A DNA stretch of 64,000 bases from Methylomarinovum tepidoasis (GTDB lineage: Bacteria; Pseudomonadota; Gammaproteobacteria; Methylococcales; Methylothermaceae), in the NCBI RefSeq assembly GCF_030294985.1, contig NZ_AP024718.1, forward strand, positions 1,689,001-1,753,000, written 5' to 3'. A program made the translations under genes and the position numbers. Numbering within the stretch: position 1 is the stretch's first letter; every line of letters begins with the position of its first letter. The notes under the pieces were generated by a model that did not search any database, had not been told where the DNA came from, and saw only the letters and a program-made list of their open reading frames with translations. Shown here piece by piece: positions 8,456 through 18,033 of the stretch.

Positions 8456-9097
8456 TCAATCGGTGGCGAGATTGTGCCGATAAGCCAGGCGCACCAGTTC
8501 CCCGAGGGTGCCGACCCCGAGCTTGCGTTTGATCTGGGTCATGTGGTTGGCAGCGGTCTTGTGGCTGATGTACAGCCGGGCGGCGATCTCCGGTACCGAC
8601 AGCCCCTGGGCGGCGAGGCAGAAGATCTCGAATTCCCGCTGGGTGAGGCGGGCAAGCGGATTTTCGGGGTCTTCTTTGCCGGGATGCCGCTTCCCCAGCT
8701 GGCTGGCGATGGCTTCGAGCACGTAGGTCCGTCCTTCGGCGATGCGGCGGATCGCCGCCGGCAGGATGTCGGGGTCGGCGTTCTTGGTGATGTAGCCTCT
8801 GGCGCCGGCTTCCAGGGCCCGTTTGGCGTATAACGCCTCTTCGTGCATGGTGAACACCAGGATCTTGGCCTCGGGATCGCGGCTGCAGATACGGCGGATG
8901 ACGGTCAGCCCGCCGGCGCCCGGCAGGGACAGGTCGAGCACCAGCACGTCGGGACGATGGGCGAAATAGCCTTGGTAGGCGCCGTCGCTGTCCTCGGCCT
9001 CGGCGATGATGCGGATGTCGCCGCTCTGATCCAGCAGAAACCGATGGCCGGCGCGGACAACGGCGTGGTCATCCGCCAGCATGACACGGATGGTCAC
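8456..9097 (-). CDS. NarL/LuxR-family response regulator
   Basis: 213 residues: receiver domain (about 1-120) with acidic D-D at residues 9-10, phospho-acceptor Asp55 in V-L-D-L-S-L-P and a conserved lysine in I-T-K-N, followed by a LuxR-type helix-turn-helix (about 145-210; L-T-Q-R-E-F-E-I). Its start lies within the end of the histidine kinase gene (29-base overlap), so the two form a cognate pair. Comparable regulators control methanol or ethanol oxidation in other bacteria (MxaB, ExaE/AgmR), and the aldehyde dehydrogenase next door is a plausible target. Confidence 0.9.
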   Translation of the reverse strand: MTIRVMLADDHAVVRAGHRFLLDQSGDIRIIAEAEDSDGAYQGYFAHRPDVLVLDLSLPGAGGLTVIRRICSRDPEAKILVFTMHEEALYAKRALEAGARGYITKNADPDILPAAIRRIAEGRTYVLEAIASQLGKRHPGKEDPENPLARLTQREFEIFCLAAQGLSVPEIAARLYISHKTAANHMTQIKRKLGVGTLGELVRLAYRHNLATD

Positions 9098-10421
9098 GGG
9101 CTTCCTCCTCGAAAGGCAATAGAATCGTCAACGTAAATCCCGCTCCCGGTGCGGTGGTCACCTGAAGACGGCCCCCTAAGCTTTCCGCCCGTTCGCGCAT
9201 GCCCCGAAGGCCATATCCCCGCTGCCGCAGGCGGGACGGTTCGGCGCCGGCGCCGTCGTCGCGGATTGCGATCCGCAGCCAGTTCTGGTGGGGTTCCAGG
9301 CGGATGGCGATTTTCCGGGGCTGGGCGTGCCTGAAGGCGTTGGTCAGGGCTTCCTGAACGATGCGGTAGACATGGATCTGGTGTTCCGCCGGCAGCCGTT
9401 CCACGAAGGGATCGCAGCGCAGGTCGATGGCGATGTCGGCGTGTTGTTGCCGCCAGCCGTCCGTCAGGGCGTCGAGGGCGGCGCACAGTCCCAGGTCGTC
9501 CAGCATCAGGGGACGCAGGCGGTGGATCATGGCGCGCAGGAGCGCGAACAGGTGATCGACCTGCGCGGCGATCAGCCCGGCGGCGCGCTCGGCCGCTTCG
9601 GTCTTAGGGTTGTTTCGGATCGACTGCGCCAGCATCTTGATGCCGCTGAGGGTTTGCCCCAGCTCGTCGTGCAGCTCCCGCGCCAGGGCCCGGCGTTCTT
9701 CCTCCTCCACCTTCAGCAGCTGCCGGGTCAGGCTGCGGTTGTCGCGGCGGGTCTGCTGAAGCACCTCGGCGCAGTGGTTGAAGGCCCGGGCGATGCGGTT
9801 CCACTCCGGCTCGGGGAAGTCCGGCAGACGATGGTCGTAGGCTTCCCGCTCCAGGGCCACCAGCCCGGTCAAGACCGTCTCCACCGGCTGGAAGGCGCGC
9901 CCCAGCACTTGGTACACCGCGAGGAAACAGCCGCCGGCCAAAAACAGGATCAGGCCGAGGAACAATTGGGTTTCCTCCCAGGCTTCGGCGATTTCGTCGG
10001 CCGGATCGGCCACCAGCCGCACCCGCAGCACCCGGCCCTGTCGGGTGGAGATGGCCTGTTCCAGGATGGCGGGCGGTGGCTGCACCAGGCGGGCGAACCA
10101 GGCCGGCACGTCAGAGGGGGGCCGGGAAAGGGGTGGGGGCAGGGGCGCCCCGTCCTGAAATATGAACAGGCGGACGTGACGCAACTGCCCCAGGCGTTCC
10201 AGCATCGCCCGCCAGGCGGCGGCCTGCTCGTCGGGCAGGGGCCCCTGCAGGTGGCTGGCTTCCACCATTTCCCAGGCCAGCTGCAGGGCAGAACGGGTTT
10301 CCTCGGCCACCGAATCGCGCACGTGACGGATGACCAGGGCGCTGCCGATGAAGGTGATGATCAGCAGGATGGCGGCGATGACGAGGTTGATCCGGGTTTT
10401 CAAATTCAGACGGGTAAACAC
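9069..10421 (-). CDS. Membrane sensor histidine kinase (NarX/UhpB type)
   Basis: 450 residues. Two membrane spans (about 11-31 and 152-172) flank a periplasmic sensing domain. They are followed by a HAMP-like linker, a HisKA_3 dimerisation domain with phospho-acceptor His251 (R-E-L-H-D-E-L-G-Q) and a HATPase domain with an N-box (E-A-L-T-N-A) and G-boxes (D-D-G-A-G, G-Y-G-L-R-G-M). It should phosphorylate the response regulator that overlaps its 3' end. The ligand is unknown; the periplasmic domain is not one I recognise. Confidence 0.9.
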   Translation of the reverse strand: MFTRLNLKTRINLVIAAILLIITFIGSALVIRHVRDSVAEETRSALQLAWEMVEASHLQGPLPDEQAAAWRAMLERLGQLRHVRLFIFQDGAPLPPPLSRPPSDVPAWFARLVQPPPAILEQAISTRQGRVLRVRLVADPADEIAEAWEETQLFLGLILFLAGGCFLAVYQVLGRAFQPVETVLTGLVALEREAYDHRLPDFPEPEWNRIARAFNHCAEVLQQTRRDNRSLTRQLLKVEEEERRALARELHDELGQTLSGIKMLAQSIRNNPKTEAAERAAGLIAAQVDHLFALLRAMIHRLRPLMLDDLGLCAALDALTDGWRQQHADIAIDLRCDPFVERLPAEHQIHVYRIVQEALTNAFRHAQPRKIAIRLEPHQNWLRIAIRDDGAGAEPSRLRQRGYGLRGMRERAESLGGRLQVTTAPGAGFTLTILLPFEEEARDHPCHAGG

Positions 10422-10501
10422 AGGCCCCTTCTCGACGATATTCCCCGAGGGCGGTATAGGAATAGGAACGTTTCCTTGGGTGCGCCACTGTTTTTAGGAA
10501 A

Positions 10502-11299
10502 TCAGGGCAGCACGTCGGGATGGAACAGTTGCCTGCCGCCGACCTTGAACTCGCCGATCAGCTTCTGCCCCACCGGCCCGGTGAGGAAGGCGGCGTAGCG
10601 CATGGCCGCATCGAAGTTGGCCTTGGGGCAGCGTTTCGGGTTGACGGCGATGATGTGGTAGGGGTTGTACAGGGCCGGGTCGCCTTCGAAGACGACGGTC
10701 AGATCCGGCAGCTTGTCCCGCATCGCCAGCCAGGTGCCGCGGTCGGTGAGCAGGTAAGCGAGCTTTTCGTGGGCGAATCCGAGCGCGGCTCCCATCCCCT
10801 GGCCGATTGAATAGTACCAGCCGCCTTGCGGTTCGATGCCGGCTTGCCGCCACAGCTGTTTTTCCTTCTTGTGGGTGCCCGAGTCGTCGCCGCGGGAGAC
10901 GAAGGGCGCCTTCGCCAGGGCGATTCTGCCGAGGGTTTCGGCGGCCGTTTTGGCCTGGCGGATGCCGGCTGGATCGTCCCTGGGGCCGGCGATGACGAAG
11001 TCGTTGTGCATCACCGCCAGACGGTCGATGCCATAACCGGCCTCGACGAACGCCTTCTCGGCGGCGGGGGCGTGCACCAGCACCGCATCCACGTCGCAGT
11101 TCCGGCCCAGCTTCAGCGCTTTGCCGGTGCCGACGGCGATCACGTCCACGGCGATGCCGGTGCGCGCCGTGAAGACTGGATTGATGGCCGCCAGCAGCCC
11201 GGAATTGTCGGTGCTGGTGGTGGTAGCCAGGCGCAGGCGTTCTGTGGCGGGCAGCGCTGGCGCCAGCAACAGAAGCAGCAGCAGGAAATGCAGTTTCAT
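10502..11299 (-). CDS. tupA: Tungstate ABC transporter substrate-binding protein (TupA-like)
   Basis: 265 residues with a signal peptide (residues 1-18) and the motif T-T-T-S-T-D-N-S-G-L-L right after it, the oxyanion-binding signature of TupA-type tungstate binders (also seen in related WtpA/PstS-like proteins). The later motifs V-S-R-G-D-D-S-G-T-H-K-K-E fit the same family. The permease and ATPase genes (tupBC) are not adjacent; the next gene upstream is holC, only 11 bases away. The binding protein may work with a transporter elsewhere. Tungsten use would fit the formate dehydrogenase in this window. Confidence 0.85.
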   Translation of the reverse strand: MKLHFLLLLLLLAPALPATERLRLATTTSTDNSGLLAAINPVFTARTGIAVDVIAVGTGKALKLGRNCDVDAVLVHAPAAEKAFVEAGYGIDRLAVMHNDFVIAGPRDDPAGIRQAKTAAETLGRIALAKAPFVSRGDDSGTHKKEKQLWRQAGIEPQGGWYYSIGQGMGAALGFAHEKLAYLLTDRGTWLAMRDKLPDLTVVFEGDPALYNPYHIIAVNPKRCPKANFDAAMRYAAFLTGPVGQKLIGEFKVGGRQLFHPDVLP

Positions 11300-11310
11300 T
11301 TTCGTTCGGT

Positions 11311-11742
11311 TCAGTCGATCTTGTGGGTTGCCGGTTCCAGCCCCTGGGACTGATAGAAGCGGTATTTTTGCCGCCCGGCCTGGCGCACCGCCTCGTCCTG
11401 ATCGACGATTTCGGCGAGGCGCCGGTAATGGGCCCAGTCCTCCGGCACGTCGGGGGCGAGGTTGATGAGGAAATCGTGAAAGTCCTCCGGTGCCGCGCCG
11501 GTGCCGATGAGGACGGCGGCCAAAGGATCGTTGTCGCGGTTCTCCGCCAGTGAGTGGGGGACGAAGCTGCCCTGGCGGAAGGTCCAGAGCAGCTCGTCCA
11601 GGATGCCCGCCTCGGCGGCATCGTTCACGCGGATGAAGATTTTGTGACCTGCTTTCCAGGCTTTTTCCGCCAGACGGCAGGCGAACACCCGCCGGGCGCT
11701 GGCGTCGGCGCCCGGCAGGACGTAGAAATCGACCCGGGTCAT
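11311..11742 (-). CDS. holC: DNA polymerase III chi subunit
   Basis: 143 residues, with the HolC features V-D-F-Y-V-L near the start, A-C-R-L-A-E-K-A-W, a central [11 protein letters not shown] and I-N-L-A-P-D-V-P. The chi subunit links the clamp loader to SSB. It follows pepA with a 4-base overlap, the order pepA-holC that is common in Gammaproteobacteria. The start is the ATG at 11742. Confidence 0.9.
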   Translation of the reverse strand: MTRVDFYVLPGADASARRVFACRLAEKAWKAGHKIFIRVNDAAEAGILDELLWTFRQGSFVPHSLAENRDNDPLAAVLIGTGAAPEDFHDFLINLAPDVPEDWAHYRRLAEIVDQDEAVRQAGRQKYRFYQSQGLEPATHKID

Positions 11743-13226
11743 TCGAGCCGGTCGAGGAGGAACTGGGTCAGCAGCGGCACCGGGCGTCCGGTGGCCCCCT
11801 TGTTCTGGCCCGTGTTCCAGGCGGTGCCGGCGATGTCCAGATGGGCCCAGCGGAAGTTTTCGGCATAGCGGGCCAGGAAACAGGCGGCGGTGATGGTGCC
11901 GGCCTCACGGCCGCCGATGTTGGCCATGTCGGCGAAGTTGGACTTGAGCTGTTCCTGGTATTCCTCCCACAGGGGCAGCTGCCAGGCGCGGTCGAGGCTG
12001 GTTTCCCCGGCGTCGAGCAATTTCCGGCACAGATCGTCGTCGTTGCCCAGTAGTCCTGAGGCGTGGCGGCCGAGGGCGACGATGCAGGCGCCGGTCAGGG
12101 TGGCGATGTCGATGACCGTCTGCGGCTGGAAACGCTCGGCGTAGGTGAGGGCGTCGCACAGGATCAGGCGGCCCTCGGCGTCGGTGTTGAGCACCTCGAT
12201 GGTCTTGCCGGACAGGCTCTTGACGATGTCGCCGGGCTTCATCGCGTTGCCGTCGGGCAGGTTCTCCGAAGCGGGGACGATGCCCACCAGGTTGATGGGC
12301 AGCCCCAATTGCGCCACGGTTTCGAAGGTGCCGAGCACGCTGGCGCCGCCGCACATGTCGTACTTCATCTCGTCCATGTTCTGAGACGGCTTGATGGAGA
12401 TGCCACCGGCGTCGAAGGTCAGGCCCTTGCCCACCAGGGCGACGGGTTGGTCTTTGGCCTTGCCGCCGCGGTATTCCAGGACGATGAGCCTGGCCGGCTG
12501 GCGGCTGCCGCGGGAAACCGCCAGCAGCGCCCCCATCCCCAGCTTTTCCATATCCCCTTCTTCCAGCACCGTCGCCGTGATCTTGGCGTGGCGGTCGGTC
12601 AGTTTCCGGGCCTGTTCCGCCAGATAGGCGGGGGTGCAGACGTTGCCCGGCAGGTTGCCCAGATCCTTGGTCAGCTTCATGCCGGAAGCGATGGCCAGTC
12701 CCTCGCGGGCGCCGCGTTCGACCGCATCGCCTCGGGCCTTGTCCTCCAGGTGGAGATCGATCCGGGACAGGGCGGGCGGTTCGCCTGGTTCGCTTTTCAG
12801 CTCGGTGAAGCGGTACGTGGCGTCGGTGAACCGCTGCAGGATCTGACGGGCCTGCCAGCGGGCATCACGGTCGGGGACGGCGGCATCGGGCAGGGCGCAC
12901 AGCGCCTTCTTCACCGGCATCCCGACCACCGCCTTGGCGGTGGCATCGATGGCCTTGGCATAGCGTTTGGCGTCGAGCGCCTTCTTCTTGCCCAGACCGA
13001 CCACCAGAATCCGCTCCGCACGACAACCGTCGAGCTGGGGCAGGCGGAGGGTGTCGCCGGGCTCAGCCTTGAAGTTTTCGCGCTTGAGCACCCTGCCCAG
13101 GCGGCCGTCGGTGGCCTCGTCCAGGAGCTGGGCGGTGGGGGTGAGCTTGCGTTTGTCGTAAACCCCGACGATCAGACAGTCGGTGGGTTTTTTGAGCGGG
13201 TTTCCGGTGTGAAGGCTGAATTCCAT
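11739..13226 (-). CDS. pepA: Leucyl aminopeptidase (cytosol, M17 family)
   Basis: 495 residues, the normal PepA length. The M17 signatures are present: [11 protein letters not shown] (metal lysine and aspartate), M-K-Y-D-M-C-G-G-A and the family pattern N-T-D-A-E-G-R-L. It removes N-terminal residues from peptides using two metal ions; in some bacteria PepA also binds DNA. The ATG at 13226 begins M-E-F-S-L-H; a longer frame to 13322 would run into the gene upstream and is rejected. Confidence 0.95.
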   Translation of the reverse strand: MEFSLHTGNPLKKPTDCLIVGVYDKRKLTPTAQLLDEATDGRLGRVLKRENFKAEPGDTLRLPQLDGCRAERILVVGLGKKKALDAKRYAKAIDATAKAVVGMPVKKALCALPDAAVPDRDARWQARQILQRFTDATYRFTELKSEPGEPPALSRIDLHLEDKARGDAVERGAREGLAIASGMKLTKDLGNLPGNVCTPAYLAEQARKLTDRHAKITATVLEEGDMEKLGMGALLAVSRGSRQPARLIVLEYRGGKAKDQPVALVGKGLTFDAGGISIKPSQNMDEMKYDMCGGASVLGTFETVAQLGLPINLVGIVPASENLPDGNAMKPGDIVKSLSGKTIEVLNTDAEGRLILCDALTYAERFQPQTVIDIATLTGACIVALGRHASGLLGNDDDLCRKLLDAGETSLDRAWQLPLWEEYQEQLKSNFADMANIGGREAGTITAACFLARYAENFRWAHLDIAGTAWNTGQNKGATGRPVPLLTQFLLDRLE

Positions 13227-13245
13227 GGCGCTACCCGATTGGGAA

Positions 13246-13497
13246 TCAGGAGGTTTCTTCGCTGGGTTGGCTCTGGACGGGACCAGTCTCGCCGCTCTGG
13301 TCTTCCTGGGCGAAACGGACACCGAAAAACATGGCGATGTAAACCTCCACCGCCAGCATGAGCATGTACAGCAAGGCAGGCAGGCGGGCGAAGGTGAGAC
13401 CGAAGAACAGGACCACGAAGGTGGCGGTGAGGGCGGGATGGGCCAGGAACTCCTCGGTGCGGATCTTGATCTTATAGGTATCAGGAATAGCGGTCAT
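13246..13497 (-). CDS. Small two-span membrane protein, unknown function
   Basis: 83 residues with an acidic, proline-rich tail and a hydrophobic core (about residues 20-62) that can form two spans. The ribosome site GAGGAGG is very strong. It is 19 bases upstream of pepA and probably starts that operon. I do not recognise the family. Confidence 0.7.
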   Translation of the reverse strand: MTAIPDTYKIKIRTEEFLAHPALTATFVVLFFGLTFARLPALLYMLMLAVEVYIAMFFGVRFAQEDQSGETGPVQSQPSEETS

Positions 13498-13553
13498 CGG
13501 TAGTCATCCTCCTCAAGACTGTGGTTTTTTGAAAATCCAGCTACAAGCTTAGC

Positions 13554-13559
13554 ATTATA
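13554..13559 (-). promoter_or_regulatory. Candidate -10 element for the pepA-holC operon
   Basis: On the minus strand this is TATAAT, a perfect consensus -10 hexamer, about 57 bases before the start codon of the small membrane protein. No good -35 hexamer sits at 16-18 bases; the best match (CTGACA) is 14 away. Weak support. Confidence 0.35.
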
Positions 13560-13653
13560 AGGGCATCCGTCCCTGTCAGCGAGCGCCTTTATAGGTGCTG
13601 CAAGTTTGGGGCTGTGGTAGGATTTTCCTCCATCGCAACGCTGGAGTACCTTG

Positions 13654-13923
13654 ATGAGTGAAGAAAGCAAACGCCGATTGAGCGAAGGATTGGCGCGTCT
13701 GCGGGCGGAACTGGAGAATCTGGAGGCGGACGAGGCTACCCGCCAGCGCCTCGAGGATTTGGCCCTCCGGGTCGAGCGCCAGTTGGCGGAGGGTGGCGAG
13801 GAAAGCCATCACGGTCTGCTGGCGGAGCTGGAGGAGGAACTGCTCCGTTTCGAAGTGGAACATCCCCGCCTGACCGCCATTCTCAACGACATCATGGTAG
13901 CGTTGGCCAACATGGGGATTTGA
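13654..13923 (+). CDS. DUF4404 family protein
   Basis: 89 residues, almost entirely helical and acidic with heptad-like leucines (about residues 5-60), matching the DUF4404 family. It probably forms a coiled coil. I used the ATG at 13654 rather than the TTG directly in front of it. It is divergent from the pepA operon and 22 bases upstream of pcnB. Role unknown. Confidence 0.75.
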   Translation: MSEESKRRLSEGLARLRAELENLEADEATRQRLEDLALRVERQLAEGGEESHHGLLAELEEELLRFEVEHPRLTAILNDIMVALANMGI

Positions 13924-13945
13924 CATCAACCTGCCACGACGAGCC

Positions 13946-15313
13946 TTGCCGATTCTCAATCTGGTCAAAAAACTCCTGAAACCCGAGGAGGCGCCCAAGC
14001 CGGCTGCTGCCCATCCCGGTCCCCGCATCTATCCGCGATCCCAGCACTCGATTTCCCGGCGCCAGATCAGTCCGAACGCCCTCAAGGTGTTGTATCGGCT
14101 GCACAAGGCTGGGTTCCGCGCTTGCCTGGTGGGCGGCTGTGTGCGCGATCTGTTGCTGGGTCGCGAACCCAAAGATTTCGACGTCGCCACCGATGCCCAT
14201 CCGGAACAGATCCGCAAGTTGTTTCGCAACTGCCGTCTGATTGGCCGCCGTTTCCGCCTCGCTCATGTGCGTTTCGGGCGCGAGATCATCGAGGTGGCCA
14301 CCTTCCGTGCCGCCGCCCCCGAAGGGGCGGGGGATTGGGTCCGGGAAGAGGAAACCGGGCGGGTCTTGCGCGACAACGTCTACGGCACCATCGAGGAAGA
14401 TGCCTGGCGCCGGGATTTTACCGTCAACGCCCTGTATTACGACATCGCCGACTTCTCGGTGGTCGATTATGTCGGCGGCATGGAAGACCTGAAGGCCGGG
14501 GTGCTGCGTCTGATCGGCGAACCGGAGGTGCGTTACCGCGAGGATCCGGTGCGGATGCTGCGGGCTGTCCGTTTCATGACCAAGCTCGGCTTCGTGCTCG
14601 ACGAGTCCTGCCGGCTGCTGTTGCCGCGTCTGGCCCACTTGCTCGAAGACATTCCCCCGGCCCGCCTCTACGAGGAGGTGCTAAAGTTGTTCCTGTCCGG
14701 CTGTGCGGTGCAGACTTTCGAGGCGCTGCGCCGTTACGGCCTGTTCGGGCACCTGTTCCCGCTCACCGAGAGGGCCCTGGCCCGGCAGCCTGACGGGTTC
14801 CCCCTGACCCTGGTGGCCAAGGCGCTGGAGAACACCGACCGCCGCGTGGCCGAGGATGCGCCGGTGACGCCCTATTTCCTCTACGCGGCGCTGTTGTGGG
14901 AGCCGGTGCGCCTCGAAGCGCTGCGGCGTCAGGCCGAGGGGGCCACGTCGGCGGTGGCGGTACAGGAGGCCGCCAGCGAAGTGCTCAGCGCGCAGGTCCG
15001 TCACGTGGCCATCCCCAAGCGGGTGGCGCTGCCGATGCGCGAGGTCTGGACCTTGCAGCCCCGCTTCGAGCGCCGCCAGGGCGGCCGGCCGCTGCGGTTG
15101 CTGAGTCACCCCCGCTTCCGCGCCGCCTACGACTTTCTGCTGTTGCGCAGCGAGGCGGGAGAGATCGAGCCGGAGCTGGCCGAATGGTGGACCCGCTTCC
15201 AGCAGGCCGGCGAAAGCGAGCGCCGCAAGATGATCCAGGGGCCGGCCAGAGGCCGCCGCCGGCGGCGCCGTTCCCGCCGCCGTGCCAAACCCAGGGAGAC
15301 CAGCGAATCATGA
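13946..15313 (+). CDS. pcnB: Poly(A) polymerase I
   Basis: 455 residues. The class II nucleotidyltransferase head has L-V-G-G-C-V-R-D-L-L-L-G and the catalytic pair D-F-D-V-A-T-D-A, followed by the R-R-F / H-V motif (R-R-F-R-L-A-H-V) and an RNA-binding region. The C-terminus is a run of arginines (about 437-448), common in PcnB. It adds poly(A) tails that target RNA for decay. The start is a TTG: no ATG or GTG in frame lies nearby and the next codons read naturally. pcnB followed by folK and panB is a common gammaproteobacterial order, which argues for PcnB over CCA-adding enzyme. Confidence 0.92.
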   Translation: MPILNLVKKLLKPEEAPKPAAAHPGPRIYPRSQHSISRRQISPNALKVLYRLHKAGFRACLVGGCVRDLLLGREPKDFDVATDAHPEQIRKLFRNCRLIGRRFRLAHVRFGREIIEVATFRAAAPEGAGDWVREEETGRVLRDNVYGTIEEDAWRRDFTVNALYYDIADFSVVDYVGGMEDLKAGVLRLIGEPEVRYREDPVRMLRAVRFMTKLGFVLDESCRLLLPRLAHLLEDIPPARLYEEVLKLFLSGCAVQTFEALRRYGLFGHLFPLTERALARQPDGFPLTLVAKALENTDRRVAEDAPVTPYFLYAALLWEPVRLEALRRQAEGATSAVAVQEAASEVLSAQVRHVAIPKRVALPMREVWTLQPRFERRQGGRPLRLLSHPRFRAAYDFLLLRSEAGEIEPELAEWWTRFQQAGESERRKMIQGPARGRRRRRRSRRRAKPRETSES

Positions 15314-15798
15314 CCGCGATCCGCGCCTACATCGGCCTCGGCAGCAATCTGGGGGAACCGGTGCGCCAGCTCGAACGGGCGCGGGCCGCGATCGCTGATC
15401 TGGACGGGGTCAAGGAGGCCGCCTTTTCCAGTCTCTACCGCAGCCGCCCCATGGGGCCTCAGGATCAGCCCGACTACGTCAACGCGGTCATGGCGGTCGA
15501 TACTGAACTTGCAGCGCCGCAATTGTTGTCCGAACTCCAGGCCATCGAGGCCGCCCAGGGTCGGGTCCGGGAAGGCGATCGCTGGGGGCCGAGAACCCTG
15601 GATCTGGATCTTTTGCTCTATGGCCGCGCCTGCATCCGCACCGAGGATCTAACCGTGCCCCATTACGGTCTGGCCGAGCGCTGTTTCGTGCTCCTTCCCC
15701 TGGCGGAGATCGCGCCGGCGGATCTCTATGTGCCCGGCCACGGTCCGTTGTCCGAACTGGTCCGACACTGCCCCGCCGAGGGGCTGGAGCGTTTATGA
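15310..15798 (+). CDS. folK: HPPK, folate pyrophosphokinase
   Basis: 162 residues, the normal size for 2-amino-4-hydroxy-6-hydroxymethyldihydropteridine pyrophosphokinase. It shows Y-I-G-L-G-S-N-L-G at the start and the signature W-G-P-R-T-L-D-L-D-L-L-L-Y with the metal-binding aspartates. It transfers pyrophosphate from ATP to the pterin in folate synthesis. ATGA overlaps with pcnB upstream and panB downstream show coupled translation. Confidence 0.95.
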   Translation: MTAIRAYIGLGSNLGEPVRQLERARAAIADLDGVKEAAFSSLYRSRPMGPQDQPDYVNAVMAVDTELAAPQLLSELQAIEAAQGRVREGDRWGPRTLDLDLLLYGRACIRTEDLTVPHYGLAERCFVLLPLAEIAPADLYVPGHGPLSELVRHCPAEGLERL

Positions 15799-16592
15799 CC
15801 GCACCGATCACCGTTCCCGAACTGCGCGCGCGCAAGGCTCGGGGCGACAAGATCGCCTGCCTGACCGTGTACGACGCCACCTTCGCCCGGGTGCTGGAGC
15901 GGGCCGGGGTGGATGTGGCCCTGGTGGGGGATTCCCTGGGCGTGGTGGTTCAGGGGCAGCCGGCCACGGTGGCGGTGACCCTGGAACAGATGGCCTATCA
16001 TGTCGGCTGCGTGCGCCGCGGCCTGGAGTGTCCCCTGCTGCTGGCCGATCTGCCTTTCGCCAGCTATGCGCATCCACACCAGGCGGTCGCCAGCGGCGCC
16101 GAACTGATGCGGGCCGGCGCCCAGATGGTAAAGCTGGAGGGTGGCCGCCAGCGTTTGGAGGCGGTGAAGGCGCTGGTGGCAGAAGGCATCCCGGTGTGCG
16201 GCCACCTGGGCCTGCTGCCCCAGTCGATCCACCGTCTGGGCCGTTACCGGGTGCAGGGCAACGATCCCCAGACGGCCCAGCGTTTGCTGGAGGACGCCTG
16301 CCTGCTGGAGGAAGCCGGTGTTGACCTGCTGGTACTCGAGTGCATCCCGGCGACCCTGGCCGAGGCGGTCACCGCCGAAGTTGCCGTACCCACCATAGGC
16401 ATCGGCGCCGGGCCTCACTGCGACGGTCAGGTGCTGGTGCTTCACGATCTTCTGGGGCTGTGGTTCGAGGGCAGGCCGCCCCGCTTCGTGCAGGATTTCC
16501 TCGCCGCAGGGGGCAGCATCGAGGGGGCGGTGCGCGCTTACGTGGAGGCGGTCCGGAAGGGCCGCTTTCCCACCGCCGAACAATCCTACTGA
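15795..16592 (+). CDS. panB: Ketopantoate hydroxymethyltransferase
   Basis: 265 residues. Motifs V-G-D-S-L-G-V-V (metal-binding Asp), M-V-K-L-E-G-G, G-H-L-G-L-L-P-Q-S and I-G-I-G-A-G identify PanB. It adds a hydroxymethyl group from methylenetetrahydrofolate to ketoisovalerate, the first step of pantothenate synthesis. It overlaps folK by 4 bases. The next pantothenate gene, panC, is separated from it by a Uma2 gene. Confidence 0.96.
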   Translation: MTAPITVPELRARKARGDKIACLTVYDATFARVLERAGVDVALVGDSLGVVVQGQPATVAVTLEQMAYHVGCVRRGLECPLLLADLPFASYAHPHQAVASGAELMRAGAQMVKLEGGRQRLEAVKALVAEGIPVCGHLGLLPQSIHRLGRYRVQGNDPQTAQRLLEDACLLEEAGVDLLVLECIPATLAEAVTAEVAVPTIGIGAGPHCDGQVLVLHDLLGLWFEGRPPRFVQDFLAAGGSIEGAVRAYVEAVRKGRFPTAEQSY

Positions 16593-16604
16593 GGAGGGGG
16601 AGCG

Positions 16605-17204
16605 ATGTCCGTACGAGCCGAATCCCTGCGGCTGACGCCGCAGGCTTACCTCGAGGGGGAGAAGACCGCCTCGGTCAAACATGAATACCTCCAGGGCCAG
16701 GTATATGCCATGGTGGGGGCGGCGGACGGCCATGTGCGTCTGACCATGAATTTTGGTTTCCTGCTGCAATCCCACCTGCGTGGAACGCCCTGCAGCACTT
16801 ACATCTCCGACATGAAGGTCCGCATCGACGCGGGGGAGGCGTTCTTCTATCCGGACGTGCTGGTGACCTGCGATGCCGAAGACCGCAGGCGGGTTTATTT
16901 CAAGGATCATCCGTTGCTGGTGATCGAAGTGCTGTCGCCGACCACCGAGGGTTTAGACCGCGGGGAAAAGTTCGCCTGGTACCGGCGGCTTTCCGCTTTG
17001 CGGGAATACGTGCTGGCCGACCCGCGCCGTTATGCCGTGGACGTGTTCCGCCGCAACGATCAGGGACGCTGGGAATTGTTCAGCTTCGCCGGCGAAGCGG
17101 CACGGCTGGAGCTGGCCAGCGTCGATTTCAGCTGCGCCCTGGCGGCGGTGTACGAAGGGGTGGATTTCAGCCTGGCGACAGGGGACGCCGATGCGCCGGA
17201 TTGA
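16605..17204 (+). CDS. Uma2-family (DUF820) putative nuclease-fold protein
   Basis: 199 residues of the Uma2/DUF820 family, a PD-(D/E)XK-like fold. The expected core is visible: acidic F-F-Y-P-D-V-L-V near residue 85 and V-I-E-V-L-S-P-T-T near 105-115, followed by K-F-A-W-Y-R. The GGAGGGGG ribosome site is strong. It sits between panB and panC, and panC starts inside its last codons. The family is common in cyanobacteria and other phyla and is often multi-copy; its function is unknown. A second member lies at 19866. Confidence 0.85.
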   Translation: MSVRAESLRLTPQAYLEGEKTASVKHEYLQGQVYAMVGAADGHVRLTMNFGFLLQSHLRGTPCSTYISDMKVRIDAGEAFFYPDVLVTCDAEDRRRVYFKDHPLLVIEVLSPTTEGLDRGEKFAWYRRLSALREYVLADPRRYAVDVFRRNDQGRWELFSFAGEAARLELASVDFSCALAAVYEGVDFSLATGDADAPD

Positions 17205-18033
17205 CCGCATCACCGACCTGCGCGCCTGCCTGGAGGGTTGGCGCCGTGCCGGGCAGCGCATCGCCCTGGCGCCCACCATGGGCAACCTGCACGAAGGTCA
17301 CCTGCAGCTGGTGGATGCCGCCCGCCGCTGCGGCGACCGGGTGGTGGTGAGCATCTTCGTCAATCCGCTCCAGTTCGGCCCCGGCGAGGACTACGACCGC
17401 TATCCCCGCACCCTGGAGGCGGACTGCGCCAAGCTGGAGACGCGGGGCGCCGATCTGGTGTTCGCCCCATCTGTGGCCGAAATCTATCCCCGTTCCACGG
17501 CCGAATCCACCTTCGTCGAGGTGCTGGGGATCACCGAGATTCTCTGTGGCGCCAGCCGTCCCGGCCATTTCCGCGGCGTTGCCACGGTGGTGGCCAAGTT
17601 GTTCAATATCGTCCAGCCGGATGTGGCCGTCTTTGGCGAGAAGGATTATCAGCAGTTGCAGGTGATCCGCCGCCTGGTGGCCGATCTCGATTTCCCGGTG
17701 GAGATCGTCGGCGTGCCCATCGTGCGCGAGGCCGACGGCCTGGCGCTGAGCTCCCGCAACGGCTATCTCACCCCCGCCGAGCGGGCCAGGGCGCCGCTGC
17801 TCTACCGCAGCCTGTGTCAGGCCCGCGACGCCATCGCCGCAGGAGAGCGGGATTTTACCGCCCTGTGCCGACGCCAATTGGAATATCTGCAAAAGGCCGG
17901 TTTCCGGCCGGACTATTTCGAGATCCGCCGCCCCGATCTGGGGGAGGCGGGGCCGGACGACCGGCCACTGGTGATCCTGGCCGCCGCTTGGCTGGGCCGG
18001 ACCCGTCTGATCGACAATCTGCAGGCGCCATGA
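17191..18033 (+). CDS. panC: Pantothenate synthetase
   Basis: 280 residues. It has the class I synthetase-like motifs [26 protein letters not shown] and the C-terminal L-S-S-R-N. It joins pantoate and beta-alanine with ATP. The start ATG lies 14 bases inside the Uma2 gene, and the stop overlaps mtnB (ATGA), so the pan and mtn genes form one transcription unit. Confidence 0.96.
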   Translation: MRRIDRITDLRACLEGWRRAGQRIALAPTMGNLHEGHLQLVDAARRCGDRVVVSIFVNPLQFGPGEDYDRYPRTLEADCAKLETRGADLVFAPSVAEIYPRSTAESTFVEVLGITEILCGASRPGHFRGVATVVAKLFNIVQPDVAVFGEKDYQQLQVIRRLVADLDFPVEIVGVPIVREADGLALSSRNGYLTPAERARAPLLYRSLCQARDAIAAGERDFTALCRRQLEYLQKAGFRPDYFEIRRPDLGEAGPDDRPLVILAAAWLGRTRLIDNLQAP

